From the NCBI GenBank assembly GCA_003991915.1, contig RQTK01000522.1:192693-256692 (forward strand): a stretch of 64,000 nt of DNA, given 5' to 3'. Position numbers and translations under genes: made by a program. A model generated the notes under the pieces. The model worked only from the letters and a program-made list of their open reading frames with translations. It did no database searches and was not told where the DNA came from. Below, piece by piece: positions 40,601 to 52,500 of this stretch (position 1 is the first letter of the stretch; each line of letters starts with the position of its first letter). This DNA comes from Elysia chlorotica (taxonomy: Eukaryota; Mollusca; Gastropoda; Plakobranchidae).

Positions 40601-43600
40601 TGAGAGAGAGAGAGATTTAAACATAGCTTGTCTATAATTTTAAATGGAAAAGTTTTTACTCCACATGCTACTAATGCAGCAATTGGTGTATTATCAAAAA
40701 TACCGATGATGATGATGATGATGAAGTCGTGTTATATTTGATTGACTTGAAGTTTCAAAGTTTTAAAGAGGAAAAAAAAATGCAAAATTTGAAAAAAAAA
40801 AAAAAAATTTATATGTCACACAGGGTAAAATCCCCCCAATCGATTTTTTTTTTAATCACATGAAAATTAATACTTTATAATGTAGGCTTTAGTGCAAACA
40901 TTGCGCCTTTATTCTTAATTCACATTAACTCAGCATAGAATGTGCTTGAAAGCCATAAATAAATGAATCACGTCGGATCTGTGCCAATAGTTGCGCCACT
41001 CCAAAGCAGTAAAAAGGACAATTATTGTGTACACAAATTGAATGATTTGTGTCCATTCTTAAAGACCTTTAGTCCCTTTAATTTAGAGAGAGTTCGAAAT
41101 TTGCGGATATTGTTTATTTGCGCAAAACATCTGATACCCAAAAATTTGGAAAATCTATCATCCGTTTCATTGCCGCGGAGAGTGCCATGTCTCACACGAA
41201 ACCTCTACAACCAAGCTCGATTCAAGGAATACAAGCAGCAATAAATGAGTACATTAGAATATAGGAGAATGTTCCAAAATATTATCATTCGCAAGCAGCA
41301 CATACATATAAGAGAAACATTGTATTCCACACATACATCAATACATGATAGGGCTAGGTCTGTTAGGATAGCAAGGTACAGAGAACACTCATCAAATGAT
41401 TTCAATAATAGATAGAAAACCACGAAAGTACTTTCTAAAAAATTACACTAAAATATTAACAACTAATTTACTCCATATTGCACCTGCTTTCCGTAAAAAC
41501 CATAATATGCTGAATAGTTTGTAAGTTTCATTTAATTATTTACATTATAAATTGTCTCTCTGATCATTTACAAGAATAATGTTTGATGAAAACTTGTTAT
41601 TAAGTTTTACTGCCTAAAAAAAGGCAATGAGAGAAAAGATCAAAATGTACTGATTGAGCTGCCAAGGTCACAATTTTTTTTTTATAACGCTTTGTTTTTT
41701 GGAGAAATAAAGGTCTAATATGTTGGGAACACAATATTTAATTTTTTTTAAATAGTGGAAATCTTTTTATTGAATAAAGGTTTCAATGATGTAAAAAAGT
41801 CTCTTGATTTCCGACCCAATAACAAAAAAAAATTACTTGAGCTCTTCTTTTCATTCTTTTTGTAAACGAGCAAGCAGCATTATTATTTTAATTTCAATCT
41901 AATACATTGAAAATGTTGCACACTTGCTCACACCCACACAGGCTACCTGCACTGACCCAAGGTTGACCCCTATTACCTCAGTCAGTTGGCACAGGCCTAG
42001 CCGCCGCCTGTGCTAACTTTAGTATTGCTGATGCACAAATTTATCCTGAAATTACTTTCTTGAAAGAAAACAGTTTCATAAATAGATATGACTTTAAATA
42101 AAAAATAGTTTTTAAAATTAAAAGAAAGACAATCAAGACCAAACAAAAGTAATACTAATAGAGTTTAGTTAATGAAGTTTAATGAGACTTACTTGCTATT
42201 AAAAGCTCTTGTTTGGAGACTGAGGTCTCATTTGTAGGAAGGAAAGCAACAGTGGTCAGAGCAAGCTGGAAAGAAAATATATTCATGTGCATATTTAATT
42301 TTGCATCATAACAATACCCTTACTTGTTTGGCTGCGTTTATTCGTACACGGGTACCAGTATATAGAACTGTTTATTCATACACGGGTACCAGTAGATAAA
42401 ACTGTTTATTCGTACACGGGTACCAATAGATAGAACTGTTCATTCGTACACAGGTAACAGAAGATGGGACTTTATAAAAAAATACAAGTAGTAAGCTTAG
42501 ATCTAGTTACGAGTGTTCGTGATGTGATAGATGAATATGTTGGGGTTTTTTTTTATTTCTCTACACATAATACCATTTTTTTTTAAAAGTAATGCAAACC
42601 TTGTGCAATGTAATCTAGATCGAATTCGCCCTTTTTTAATTTGTGTGAGAACTGTGACTGGTTTTTAGCTGTTTGTTTGTTTCAAATGTCCCACGTCGAG
42701 GCTATAAACCATACTGTGATTAGGCACATGACTAACGTCTGACACTTTTTGCATTTGTTACCGTTTGGAAATGGATAATACATGTAACAGTTAACACTGC
42801 ATGTATTATAATCTAATTTTGTTTATAGATCTACAGGCATTACACTGCCATACTCACGTTTCAGAAACAAGTTATGCAACATGCAGAGATAAAAAGAAAG
42901 AAAAAGAATTGAGTGCTAAAAATAGGCAATTTAGGTTTTTAATTGTTTTTAAAAGAAAGATTTCACTTTTGGGCCTAATTTAAACTTGAGATTGAGAATC
43001 ATGCACTTGGGCTTCAAGTAGGACTAAGTACCTACAACTGATTTTTCAAGCTTATAGAATTTGATTTATTTGGAATTTAAAATCAGTGCAAAGACTTTCT
43101 CAGTTTCTGTGTTTGAACATGGGACTGCAAATTTTTACTAATTTGAATTATGAAAGATTATGCCTATGCTTTTTTTTAACCGAACAAAACTTACAGAACG
43201 CAGACATGTCTACATAAAACAGACTATTTTTTTCAATGGTCTCCAAGCATCAAGGAACTTTATTGCAATATTGCTGCAATTTGCAAATTAGCTGAAATTC
43301 GTTGGGTTTTTTTTCTGAGGATCTCCTTAAGAAAAAAGAATGGGTCGAGTAAAAAAAGTGCTTTAGAGCTGAATCAAATGCTTGAAAACTGCCAAACTGA
43401 GAGCCAAGATGAATTGCCGTGTTACTGCATGGTGAGCCAAAGTGTGGCTGAGTGGTAGGCCTAGTGCAGTGTGGAAAACATGTGTAGGCCTACCAATACA
43501 GAAAATTTTATACTGGTAGATCTACCAACTGAGTGATAGGCCTTTAATCTACCCGTGTACGGATAAACAAAATTTTTTATTGGTACCCGTGTACAAATAA

Positions 43601-44048
43601 ATGGTTTTGTTTAGGCGTACCCGTGTACGAATAGACACTGCGTACTTGTTTGACAGTTTGAATTACCAGATGTCGAATTAAGTGGAGTGCACTGTACCTA
43701 GAAATCTACAGATCATACTTTAGATCTAGAATCTAGATTTAATATTTTAGATCTAGAATCCCTAGATCTAGATTAGATCTAGAGAATATATATATATTAT
43801 TTAGATTCTAGTCTCTATCGAGCATGAAATCTATGACACTGCGGTTTTGAAAGGAACCCTAGCTAGATCTAGAGGCGAATATTAGAAAAGGATAAGTGAC
43901 TTTTCTTAGTATAAAGATTTTACAATCGAAAACATACCTTCAATTTAGTTAATAAATCTCCAGCTTTGTCCAGATTAGGGGGTTTTGTATCCCACACTCG
44001 CTTTAAGTTTTGATAAATACTGACAATTTCTTTGAGATTTGCTGCCAT
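29571..44048 (-). CDS. PSMD8: PSMD8, 26S proteasome regulatory subunit RPN12
   Basis: Lid subunit of the 19S regulatory particle with a PCI domain; its incorporation completes lid assembly. Minus-strand coding exons: 1, 43938-44048 (ATG at 44048); 2, 42193-42265 or 36563-36635; 3, 40221-40323 or 35207-35309; 4, 34743-34836; 5, 33700-33798; 6, 32456-32529; 7, 31670-31781; 8, 29571-29705 (TGA). One exon 2 and one exon 3 give 266 aa, close to yeast Rpn12. Landmarks are [80 protein letters not shown] and the C-terminus [16 protein letters not shown]. Exons 2 and 3 exist twice with intact splice sites. Including both copies of either shifts the frame into an early stop. Introns hold a SINE, minisatellites and a terminal-inverted-repeat element. 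Confidence 0.95.
31944..32160 (-). mobile_element. tRNA-derived SINE, internally deleted, in PSMD8 intron 7
   Basis: Reverse-oriented family copy. The tail complement GTTGGGTTGGTTTAAGGTCC is at the left and CTCTACCCCAGGGCCACCAC at the right. The box-B side of the head is missing (the sequence jumps from GGGATCACC to AGGACTCTACC). It lies between PSMD8 exons 7 and 6. Confidence 0.85.
32799..33085. repeat. 46-bp minisatellite, about seven units, in PSMD8 intron
   Basis: The core GTATGTCGGGTGTGACTTTG recurs at 32799, 32844, 32890, 32936, 32982, 33028 and 33074 with a regular 46 bp step (45 for the first). On the PSMD8 sense strand each unit carries TCAGGTATTT, the sequence found at the true exon 6 donor (32456/32455). 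Confidence 0.93.
33268..33655 (+). repeat. Degenerate polypurine tract (GGA/TAG-like)
   Basis: Nearly 390 bp in which the plus strand is overwhelmingly A, G and T with very little C, built from degenerate TAG, GGA and GAA triplets. On the PSMD8 sense strand it is a pyrimidine-rich tract just downstream of exon 5. Any reading frame through it is compositional. Confidence 0.75.
34906..36695 (-). repeat. Segmental duplication copy A, with PSMD8 exons 3 and 2
   Basis: Copy A of a duplicated block; its partner is 39906-42329. It contains exon 3 (35207-35309), a GA microsatellite (about 35555-35660), a 7-N gap (35886-35892) and exon 2 (36563-36635). Exon 2 is identical in the two copies. Exon 3 differs at three positions, all synonymous (Arg AGG/AGA, Ile ATA/ATT, Ile ATC/ATT). 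Intronic DNA has diverged by substitutions and indels. Copy A lacks about 700 bp present in copy B at the position of the N gap. Confidence 0.92.
35886..35892. other. 7-base assembly gap between poly-C runs
   Basis: Seven N flanked by CCCCCCGCA and CCCCCCCCC. In duplication copy B about 700 bp (roughly 40843-41555) sits at the corresponding place, so the gap size may be wrong. Confidence 0.9.
39137..39386 (-). pseudogene. Acidic reading frame with a frame break, unknown family
   Basis: On the minus strand an ATG at 39386 opens a 36-residue frame beginning [20 protein letters not shown] and running into an acidic stretch, with TGA at 39276. The acidic theme continues directly in another frame ([20 protein letters not shown], then [15 protein letters not shown], stop at 39137). 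Both halves look coding in composition, in DNA that otherwise does not. It could be a frameshifted retrocopy, or an unrecognised first exon with an unseen splice. It lies between the two PSMD8 exon-pair copies, and a double TCTAGATC motif stands about 350 bp upstream (39733). I do not recognise the protein. Confidence 0.3.
39906..42329 (-). repeat. Segmental duplication copy B, with PSMD8 exons 3 and 2
   Basis: Copy B, offset by exactly 5000 bp from copy A at the left edge. It contains exon 3 (40221-40323, donor GTGAGT where copy A has GTAAGT), a GA microsatellite (about 40550-40616) and exon 2 (42193-42265). It also has an extra segment at about 40843-41555 that copy A lacks. The right edge coincides with the target-site duplication of the element at 42330. 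Confidence 0.92.
42321..43651. mobile_element. ~1.3 kb element with terminal inverted repeats and 9-bp duplication
   Basis: The left end carries four tandem units of about 35 bp containing TATTCGTACACGGGTAC or variants (42343-42470). The right end carries three inverted copies (about 43550-43635, GTACCCGTGTACGAATA). The 9 bp TACTTGTTT flanks both sides (42321-42329 and 43643-43651), giving a body of 42330-43642. No transposase is visible, so it is probably a non-autonomous DNA transposon; a superfamily is not assigned. It lies in PSMD8 intron 1. Confidence 0.75.
43720..43875. repeat. TCTAGATC-rich cluster in PSMD8 intron 1
   Basis: About seven TCTAGA/AGATCT palindromes lie within 150 bp, immediately inside the first PSMD8 intron. 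The same motif is dense before SLC39A9 exon 1 (16480-16654). Confidence 0.6.
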
Positions 44049-44310
44049 TTTCTTAGATTGCTAGAAATCGTTGATTTTGAAGGTAAAATAGTTCAACGTT
44101 CTAAAAAAACAAAACAATAATCTTTTCCAATCTCCGAAACAATTCGTTGAAAATATCGATTTCTACTTTCTCTTTCACTTCACTCGACATTCAGCTGTTT
44201 CAGCAAAGTAAACCGAGAAAAGTAATTTTTAAAAACTGAATATAATTAATATTTCTTAGATCTACAGGCACTTATTTACTTGGAGTGGTTATTTTGCTCT
44301 AGATCTACAT
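44049..44310 (-). promoter_or_regulatory. Putative PSMD8 5' UTR and promoter region
   Basis: Sequence directly upstream of the PSMD8 ATG (minus strand), with pyrimidine-rich stretches and a TCTAGATC motif near 44299. NRDE2 starts on the other strand about 2.5 kb away, so a shared divergent promoter is possible. No core element can be assigned with confidence. Confidence 0.3.
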
Positions 44311-44439
44311 TATATATTCACAAAAACGCATCTTGTCAGAAGTGATCAAAAGAAATGTCAGCCTTTTCCGCCTTTGAAAACTAAAACGAATTAGAAGTCC
44401 TATAGAAATCGATCTGGGTAGATCTACCAGTATTTTTTA

Positions 44440-44526
44440 ATATATAATTAATTCTCTCTGTAGAGTTAGATCTAAATAGCATATAGTACATATATTTAGA
44501 CTCTATATCTGTACTCTCTATCTTGT

Positions 44527-44580
<54 letters not shown>

Positions 44581-44652
44581 TATATATGTATATATATATC
44601 TCTATATCACAACTAGTATACAAACTACTGAGTGATTCAGTGTATATAATGA

Positions 44653-44690
<38 letters not shown>

Positions 44691-44928
44691 AGAGAGAGAG
44701 AGAGAGAAATCTAGAAATGTTTTAAATAATTTTGCAAATAAGTTTTCATGCACAAGTTTTGGATCCTTGTAGCCTATTTTCCTTAGAACCTGTTTTTTCG
44801 TGTTGCCAAAGCGGCAGTAATGTTAGGTGGAGACCACTGTTTTATATATAATTCTCTCTCTAGACTTAGATCTAAATAATATACAGTACATATATTTAGA
44901 CTCTATATTGTACTCTCTATCTTGTTCT

Positions 44929-44981
<53 letters not shown>

Positions 44982-45086
44982 AATAAGTTTTCATATTATG
45001 CACAAATTTTGGATCCTTGTATTTTCCTTAGAACTTGTTTTTTCGTGTTGCCAAAGCGGCAGTAATGTTAGGTGGAGACCACTGTA
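44440..45086. repeat. Imperfect tandem duplication with CT and TA microsatellites
   Basis: A block starting near 44440 (ATATATAATTAATTCTCTCT, then a (CT)n tract, then GTGTTGCCAAAGCGGCAGTA, ending GGAGACCACTGT near 44842) recurs from about 44847 to 45086. The second copy lacks the middle TA-rich part. (CT)n lies at about 44532-44576 and 44935-44980; (TA)n at about 44656-44688. Confidence 0.85.
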
Positions 45087-46525
45087 GTTTGTAAAATGAG
45101 ACGTATGTTATTGTTAACATTTAAAATGTACTCCAAAAAAAAATTACAAACTACCTGAATAAAGAGGGAAGTGAACAGTTACAGTATCTTTCACATGAGT
45201 TCATTACAAGCTATCAATCCAGTTGCCTTATGTTCTAACTCCGTATGAAATCAACTTTATTCGTTGTGATTGTGTGATAGAATTCACAAAGTGGGAGTTG
45301 CCACCCTTTATAGGTTGTGGCTCGCATTAAGGTAGCCTGTTCATAATCATAGATATATCCAAGATGGAAGTTTTTGGAACATCTACAAATTAGAACAGGC
45401 AGTTCAGGGTTTCTACATCTTGCTGGGGAACTGCAAGTATTTAAACCATTATTAGTTTACAAGTCTATTCCAAAGAAAACCCATTGGCTCTTGAGTATTC
45501 ACTTGCCTTCCAACTAAAAACTTTTAAACACACAGCCAGAAATGTTCACAAATTTTCTGCAGTTTTATGCCAAAATATCTCTCATACAATTGAGACTAAT
45601 ATTGTCAGTTCAAATTCTGGGCATATGATCCAGAACGTGTCTAAATTTAGATTTTGTATTTAAAGAATAGGAAATGATTAAAAAGATCCCACTCCCTTAT
45701 ACATGTAAAGTTAAGTCCCTAATTTGGCAACTTTAGACATTCATAGATATTTCTTTTGTTACCTTAGATCTGCATGATCACAGATTGCTTTTCTTGTTTA
45801 AAAATCCATTTTGTTGTAATTGTGCTATGATCATACCGTCAACAAAAGAAGAGCCTGCAATTTGTAATGCCCTTAATTTCAAGAAAAAAAACTTAGGGAA
45901 AATAGCAGCTCTTGTCATCGTGCCAACAGAATTACTAATAAATAATAGAATAATATATATATAAAGTTTTCTAATATTATTATATATATCTAAAAAATTT
46001 AGATGCAGAGGAAGTTCATAACCTTCCCAAAAATATTATGATTACATTATTTTTAGAGCAAACAAGGGCCACTACTATAGATGTTATAAATAGTATATTG
46101 TTACTAATGTTTGTGTCTCTTAATTTAAACAGGTAGGACAAGTAATTCTTTAAAATCCCAAGTTATATATGTCATTGAATTCATTACAAATTGTCCATTT
46201 ATGTTTTTTTTACACAAGCAGGCCCCAAGTATCAAACATGGCACCTGTTATTCAAAACCAATCAGTGTAAAAATAATATTATGATAAGTATGTGTAAAAT
46301 ATTCAGAAATTGATGCATTTCAAAGTAAGAAAATCCGTACATCATGCTTTGTTCAATTGAATAAACTTTTGATCAAACTCATTCTCTAAACCTAGATTTA
46401 TGTAATTCTGATAAGGGTAGTTCTAGATCTTTGATTGTAATTTTTTAAGACTGAGACATTAGTTATAAAGTCAAATATTTGCCTTACATTTCCTTATTTT
46501 TTCATTTCAATATTTAAATGTACAG
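45087..46525. other. Region upstream of NRDE2, no exon identified
   Basis: AT-rich. An untranslated first exon of NRDE2 is expected here or further left, because the first coding exon is preceded by a plausible acceptor (TGTACAG, ending 46525). No conserved coding frame was seen. Confidence 0.4.
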
Positions 46526-46533
46526 ATTCTACA

Positions 46534-49500
46534 ATGCAAAATATGTCAGAAAGCCAGGAACAGCTAGCCAGAACATGCCTGTTTCCATCAGCAATAAACA
46601 CTAATGTATCACAGGATTTGAACTCAAAAGGTAATTTTTTTTAGTCACGAAGTAATGTATTATATTTATCTGTGTATTTTACTTTGCTTTGCAATAACGA
46701 ATCAGTATTCCCTGTTTATGTATTACCTTATTAGGTCCTTTTATATAAATTTTCATCTTTGCATTTATAATCTTCAAAAAAATTTTGTTTTTCTAATTCA
46801 AGTTTTCAACATCTAAATCGATCTCTAGTTTTGAGACATTTTTTGACACTTCTAAAAAGTTTGGTTTATATCTTTTGCATATAATATTTTTAAATGTTTT
46901 TAGTAAACTCTTGAGCCAGGTGCAGAGTGTTAATTTTTTTCTTTTCCATGTTTTAAAATGAAAACTGTTTTTCAGGTCATACCAGGGAAGGTCAGGAAGG
47001 CTCAGTTAGAGCCAGCTTGTTTCCTTCAGCAGGTGCAACTAAAAAGATTGTCACTGAAGATGAAAAGCCACAAGGTACTTGGTTTTTTTTATTGCCTGTA
47101 AAATGTTAAGCATTATAAAATCATCACAGGTTTTTTATAAATTTCCTACAGCTATTCCTCATGCATCTCAAGACTAAGTCTCAGTACAAGTTTCAAGTGG
47201 TTTTTTTTTAAAGGTTTATGAACCCCTTATCCTTTTTCAAACACTGATATCAGATTGGGAAACCACTAGTTTATTTTTACATCATTCATATTGAAATTGT
47301 GCTATTGTAGGGAATAATAGTAGTTTAGGCTGCATTTCTGAAAAGGCTAATAATTTACATGAAACAGTGACTTCCTGGCAAATCAAGGTATCCAAAGCAG
47401 TCATATGCACCCTGCAATAGTTAGTGTATGAGATCATTCTACATCTACAAGTACAACCTTATTTTCAATACACTGCTCGGCTGACAGACCTTTGTAGAAT
47501 CCTGCATTATTATGCCTTGCAGCATGAGATGTTAATTAATATAATGCATATATCAGAATATTCCTCCTGTAAATGTTAATCTGTTTTTCATTTTTTTAGG
47601 GAAATATTTAATAACTTATTAATCTGTGTAACATAGGAAATCAATAAATAACATGGTCATTTAAAGATCTGTGTGTGGAAGATAATTGAAAGAATTGAAA
47701 GCTTTAAAGATACTCCCACTCCCAGCGATACAGACTACATTTATTCTTTAAAAAGTAAGGTTGGATATTTGAAATAATATTGAAGAGTTCTTTGGATTGA
47801 ATACAAATTTAACGTAATGATGTATATAATTAAAGAGAAAAGTGAACTGCACCTGGATAAAAATTTACACTTTTTCATTACAGTTTTTAATAAAACAAGA
47901 ATTTCTTTCAAGACTTTCAATTTGTTTTGCAAACTCTTATGTAAAGCCTGAGTGTGTTCGTTTGTTTTTTTTTGTCGTTTTTTTTTAGCTGAAACTGAAA
48001 GTGGCGACAATGATCTTGAAACATTGAGATTGACTCTGCCTCCTTCAGCAATTAATGCCATTATTGCTGCACAATCTGCTCATGGACAAATCATAAGTGA
48101 AGCTTCAGGGTCATTTCTGGAAAACAGGTAAAAGAAATTTTATCAATATTTCAGAAAATATATATTACTGCTCCTAGATTATTTTGCAATGATATGCAAA
48201 GAAAGAAAGATGAAGCATTATTTTTATAATCAAGTGGGATAGATTTGGTATACTGAATTATAATTTTATGAAATCGGCACCAATATTCGTTCATTTTGAC
48301 TAGAACTAGAAAAGAATGAAATAGATATCAATGCAAAAATGGGGTTAAGAATATATCATGTCTTACTTTTGTTTAATGAGTACTGGTACTTAAATTTTTT
48401 TACCCGAAAGTGATTTGTAATAACTTTCCATATTGCTCTAGGAATATTGAGCATGAGGGGAGATTTGATTTTGACACTCATTACTCTCAGTAGACTCTTT
48501 GTATTAGCTTCTACAAGTTAGTTAGAAAAGTCATATCTTGTGCTTGATTTATAAACCCTTAAAATTGTGTAACTTTACCTCTTTGCTAAAGTGAACTAGC
48601 ACATTATATGAAATGATTTAAAAGAGTGTTTTCATATTTATTGGTCACTTACATTTTAAACATTTTGTCACTTACATTTTAAACATTTTTATCACGTAAA
48701 GGTGAAACCAATTTATTCCAAATGTGCACTTTTTTTATTCTTCAATTCGGCAGATGGGGACAAAATGTAAAAATCTTTAGCAGTTGTAATACAAAACCTC
48801 TGTATCAAAATGTTAATTCAAACAGTGTAAGCATGTCAAGCAATATCCTACTTATACAGAGGGAGGAAATTATCTCATGCAGATCTATGCGTAAGGCTTA
48901 GTGTTGTGGCATTCAGTCATTGACAATTCACTAATTATCTTTTTATAAGTAATAATATATGATTCATATGCCAGAAGTAAGTTTATAAGGAACCTTCTAA
49001 ATATAAGTAAGGTTATAAACCCTCACATGCATCATTTTATATACTCTGCCTAAATGGAGATGAGGAAGAATATAAAAAACGACCATGATGTGCAGTTTTA
49101 ATTAACTATTAATACACATACTGGTTCATTGTTTCTAATAGTCGTTTGCCAATAAACAGGTAATAATACGAGTTGTTTATTGTATAGTATAGATTAAGTT
49201 TATTCTATGAATTCTTGAAATTTGTTGCTTTTCTTTTTTTCTGACAATTTTCTATTTTGTTATTTCCACAGTGATCGGAGAGATAACCCCTTTGCTAATG
49301 CTGAAAAGCTGTCTTCTGACCATACATCAGGTAAATACGATTTTTGGAAATTTTATTTCCTTATAAAATGTAGTCTTGTTAAACTTCCTTAAACCATCAT
49401 GGTCTCCTTCTTCTCTTTCTTCGCTCCATTGGTTGGATCAACTGGGGGGGTACCATTGTATCTGGCAATCAGCTCTCTCACCTTTTTTCCATTCCCCTTT

Positions 49501-52500
49501 GCTTCTCTCAAATTTGTACTTATTGTTTTCCACGTTCACTCTGTGATTTTTTCATCCCATCTTCTTATCTGCCTTCCTCTCTTTCTCTCTCCTTGTACAG
49601 TACCTTTTAGGATTGTTTTGGCAAGTCCTTTGGATCTCTTGACGTGGCCATACTTTTTTTTAATTCATTTTTTATCTCTTCGCTGTGGTCAAAAGATCTT
49701 CATGCTGTGCAACAACAATTGTGATTCTTTTCTGTATCCCAGAGTTTGAAAGGCAACCTTTTTATGAAATCTCAAGGAATCTGCTGAAACATCTCATGTC
49801 TGTTGCCTGAATATTTTCTCTAATTCTGCTCGTAGTGTCCAGACTTACGGGCATTTAGACATATTGAAATGATCAGTGAGTGCATCAGTTGATCTTCGAG
49901 TGAAGCGGGATGTTACTGTCTTCCCAGGTGGGCTTCAATTTTGAAACCACAGCTGTTTCCTGCACGGTTCTGGGGAGAATTTCTGGTTTTTAGCAAATTA
50001 ATCTGAGAGACTTGAAACTGTTGTCGGTCTGAAGTGTCTGGCCACTGATTTTGATGTCCGCATTGATGCCATTGATGCTGTGGTATGGCCATAAACTGTT
50101 GACGTTATGTCCAGTTGTTCCACTAAGTGACAATTTGCTGTTCTTCTCATTTTAGTCCATCAACGTCATCGGCAAAATGCAAATTTGTTATTGTTCTGTC
50201 TCTTATACAGACTGTCCCATTGCGGTTTTCTCATAACTCATATGATGATAAAGGTTAGAGTCTTATTGTTTTATAACATTTCTATTTTCTCAATTTTAAT
50301 CACTACTTACAGATTGATAACGGATTAATGTTTCTAAGTTCTTGCACACCTTTTATAAGTCAAAGATGTTATACTCTGTTGAAGGCCATATTTTATACAA
50401 CTCTTACTTAACTCTTAAAATATCTTTGTTTTCATTTAGATGAAGATGTTGCAGTTCAGGAGGATGAAATCAAAGAACGAGTCAAGCGGAAAATGAAAAA
50501 GCACAAACACAAACATAAGCATAAAAAACTTAAACGGGATTACAGAAGTGAAAGCCCACCTCTTTTGTAAGTTTTGGTGAATTTTTAATTTTGTGTGTGT
50601 GTATAGAAAATGAAATTCCTACATTTTAATGCACCGTGGGCAGTGTTTCACTACTTTCATCAGTACTTTTGAATTTGTAGTGCCCCTTGTGTTTCAAGTT
50701 GTTTGACCTAAACTCTAATACAATGCATGATGAATTACATTTTCTGTTGTATTCATATTTTGAATATAAATGAAAGTTATTTAACTCACATAAATTTTCA
50801 TGTTTTTTTACCTACTGATCAACTCTCCAACTCCTTTTTTTTTTGTCCACTGTCATCAGGGCTGATGCAAAGCCTGTGAAAATACCGGCTGGTGCAGTTT
50901 TCTTTGAAGACATCCGTGGTCTCCGAGCCGAGCATGCCTTCCACATAGATAGAAAAAAGAACAAGGATCTGTGGCACTACCAGTCTATATCAAGTCGCCA
51001 CATTTCCAAATACAAGAGCTTCTCTCGTTCATGTCTGGGAAATTCAAATATTATGCTAGACAAAAAGGAACCGAACAAGCACAAGAAAAGTGCTGACCTT
51101 GCAAGATATTTTGGAAGGGTTGGGTTGCGCCAAATACACGGCAAAGGGACAGCACTTAAAATTGATGTTAAAAAAGTTCTGTCTGGTGCAGAATTTATTC
51201 CTATTCCAAAATCTAGTGATCAAAGCTTGCCAAGAAAGGAATTGGATGGTGCCTCATATAGTTGCCTGGATCAGGCAACTTCTCTTTACGTCCAGGGCAA
51301 AGGATCAGATTACAGTAATAATGCTGACAGCGAGGCAGCTGACAGAGATTTTGTCATGGATGAAATCTTTGAAAAAATTCGCATATTTAATCAAAGAACT
51401 CGCAATGAGCCTCAGAATGTGCGTCTGTGGTTAGAATTTGTAGCTTTCCAGGATGTTGTTGCTCAGAGAGAGAAAACTAAAGCTGCTGGGCTGTCACAGA
51501 CACTATCATTGGGTGAGATGTATCGTCCAACAAAGTCTGTTATTGAGAAGAAGCTGGCAATTTTAGAGAAGGCGGTAGAGTCAAATCCGTCATCACTGGA
51601 GCTAAAGCTAGCACAGCTTGCATTGTATCAAGACATTTGGGAAACAGACAAGGTGTGTAGGTTTTCTAGATGGTTTTTAATTCCTTAGATTGTATACATG
51701 TACATAATTAAGCTGTGCCTTTAGTGCATGTATTGTGGTTATTAAAGTCAATACATCAAACAAATGAAGCGAAAAAGAAGAAAGAAATTATTATTTTATA
51801 CTGCCTCTTCTAGTAGGATTAAAGGGAAAATAAAATAAGTCTTGGAAGCACTAGTATTCTTGGTGTGTTTTTTTGTGTAAGAAATGACATTAAACTGAGC
51901 ATTACATAAGCTTATAGTATTATACACTGTATAATTTACATACTTCTTGTGTCCTCTTAATTAATTTTTTAAAATCAAAATACAGGTCTCTTTGAACGTT
52001 TGTGCCTGTCTTTCATGTAAACATTGTTTACTTTTTTATAACGAAAATGCATATTATTTCTGAACTGTACTAGAACGGTAGAGTAACAATTTTCACTTGA
52101 GTGCATCTCTTTTGCAAGTTTGACCTCTGATCCTAGGATTTTAAGTACGGTCCCACCTATTCCTACAGGAACCATTTGTCAAAAGCATGGATTTTTTTTC
52201 TCCTTTTTATTTTATTTATAGACATATGTCGTTCTCTGTCTTCTATTTTGCAGCTGGAAAAAGCTTGGGAGGACCTTTTGTTTGTGCACTCGGGCAAAGC
52301 AGACTTATGGAGGGAGTATCTAGCCAGGCAGCAATGTTCAAGCCTTCAAGGCTTCACTGTCAGCAGAGTAGTGAAACGTTTTCACAAATGTTTCCAGACA
52401 CTTGCTTCTGTCATGGATGGGCAGGTTAAAGTTATTCAGAAGGCTTCAGATATAGAGGAACAGACTATAGGTAAGAGTAAAACACATTTTTTTTAATGTA

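Noticed and set aside
49399..49749. Plus-strand 116-residue hydrophobic frame
   Set aside because: It is antisense to LINE ORF2 motifs on the minus strand.
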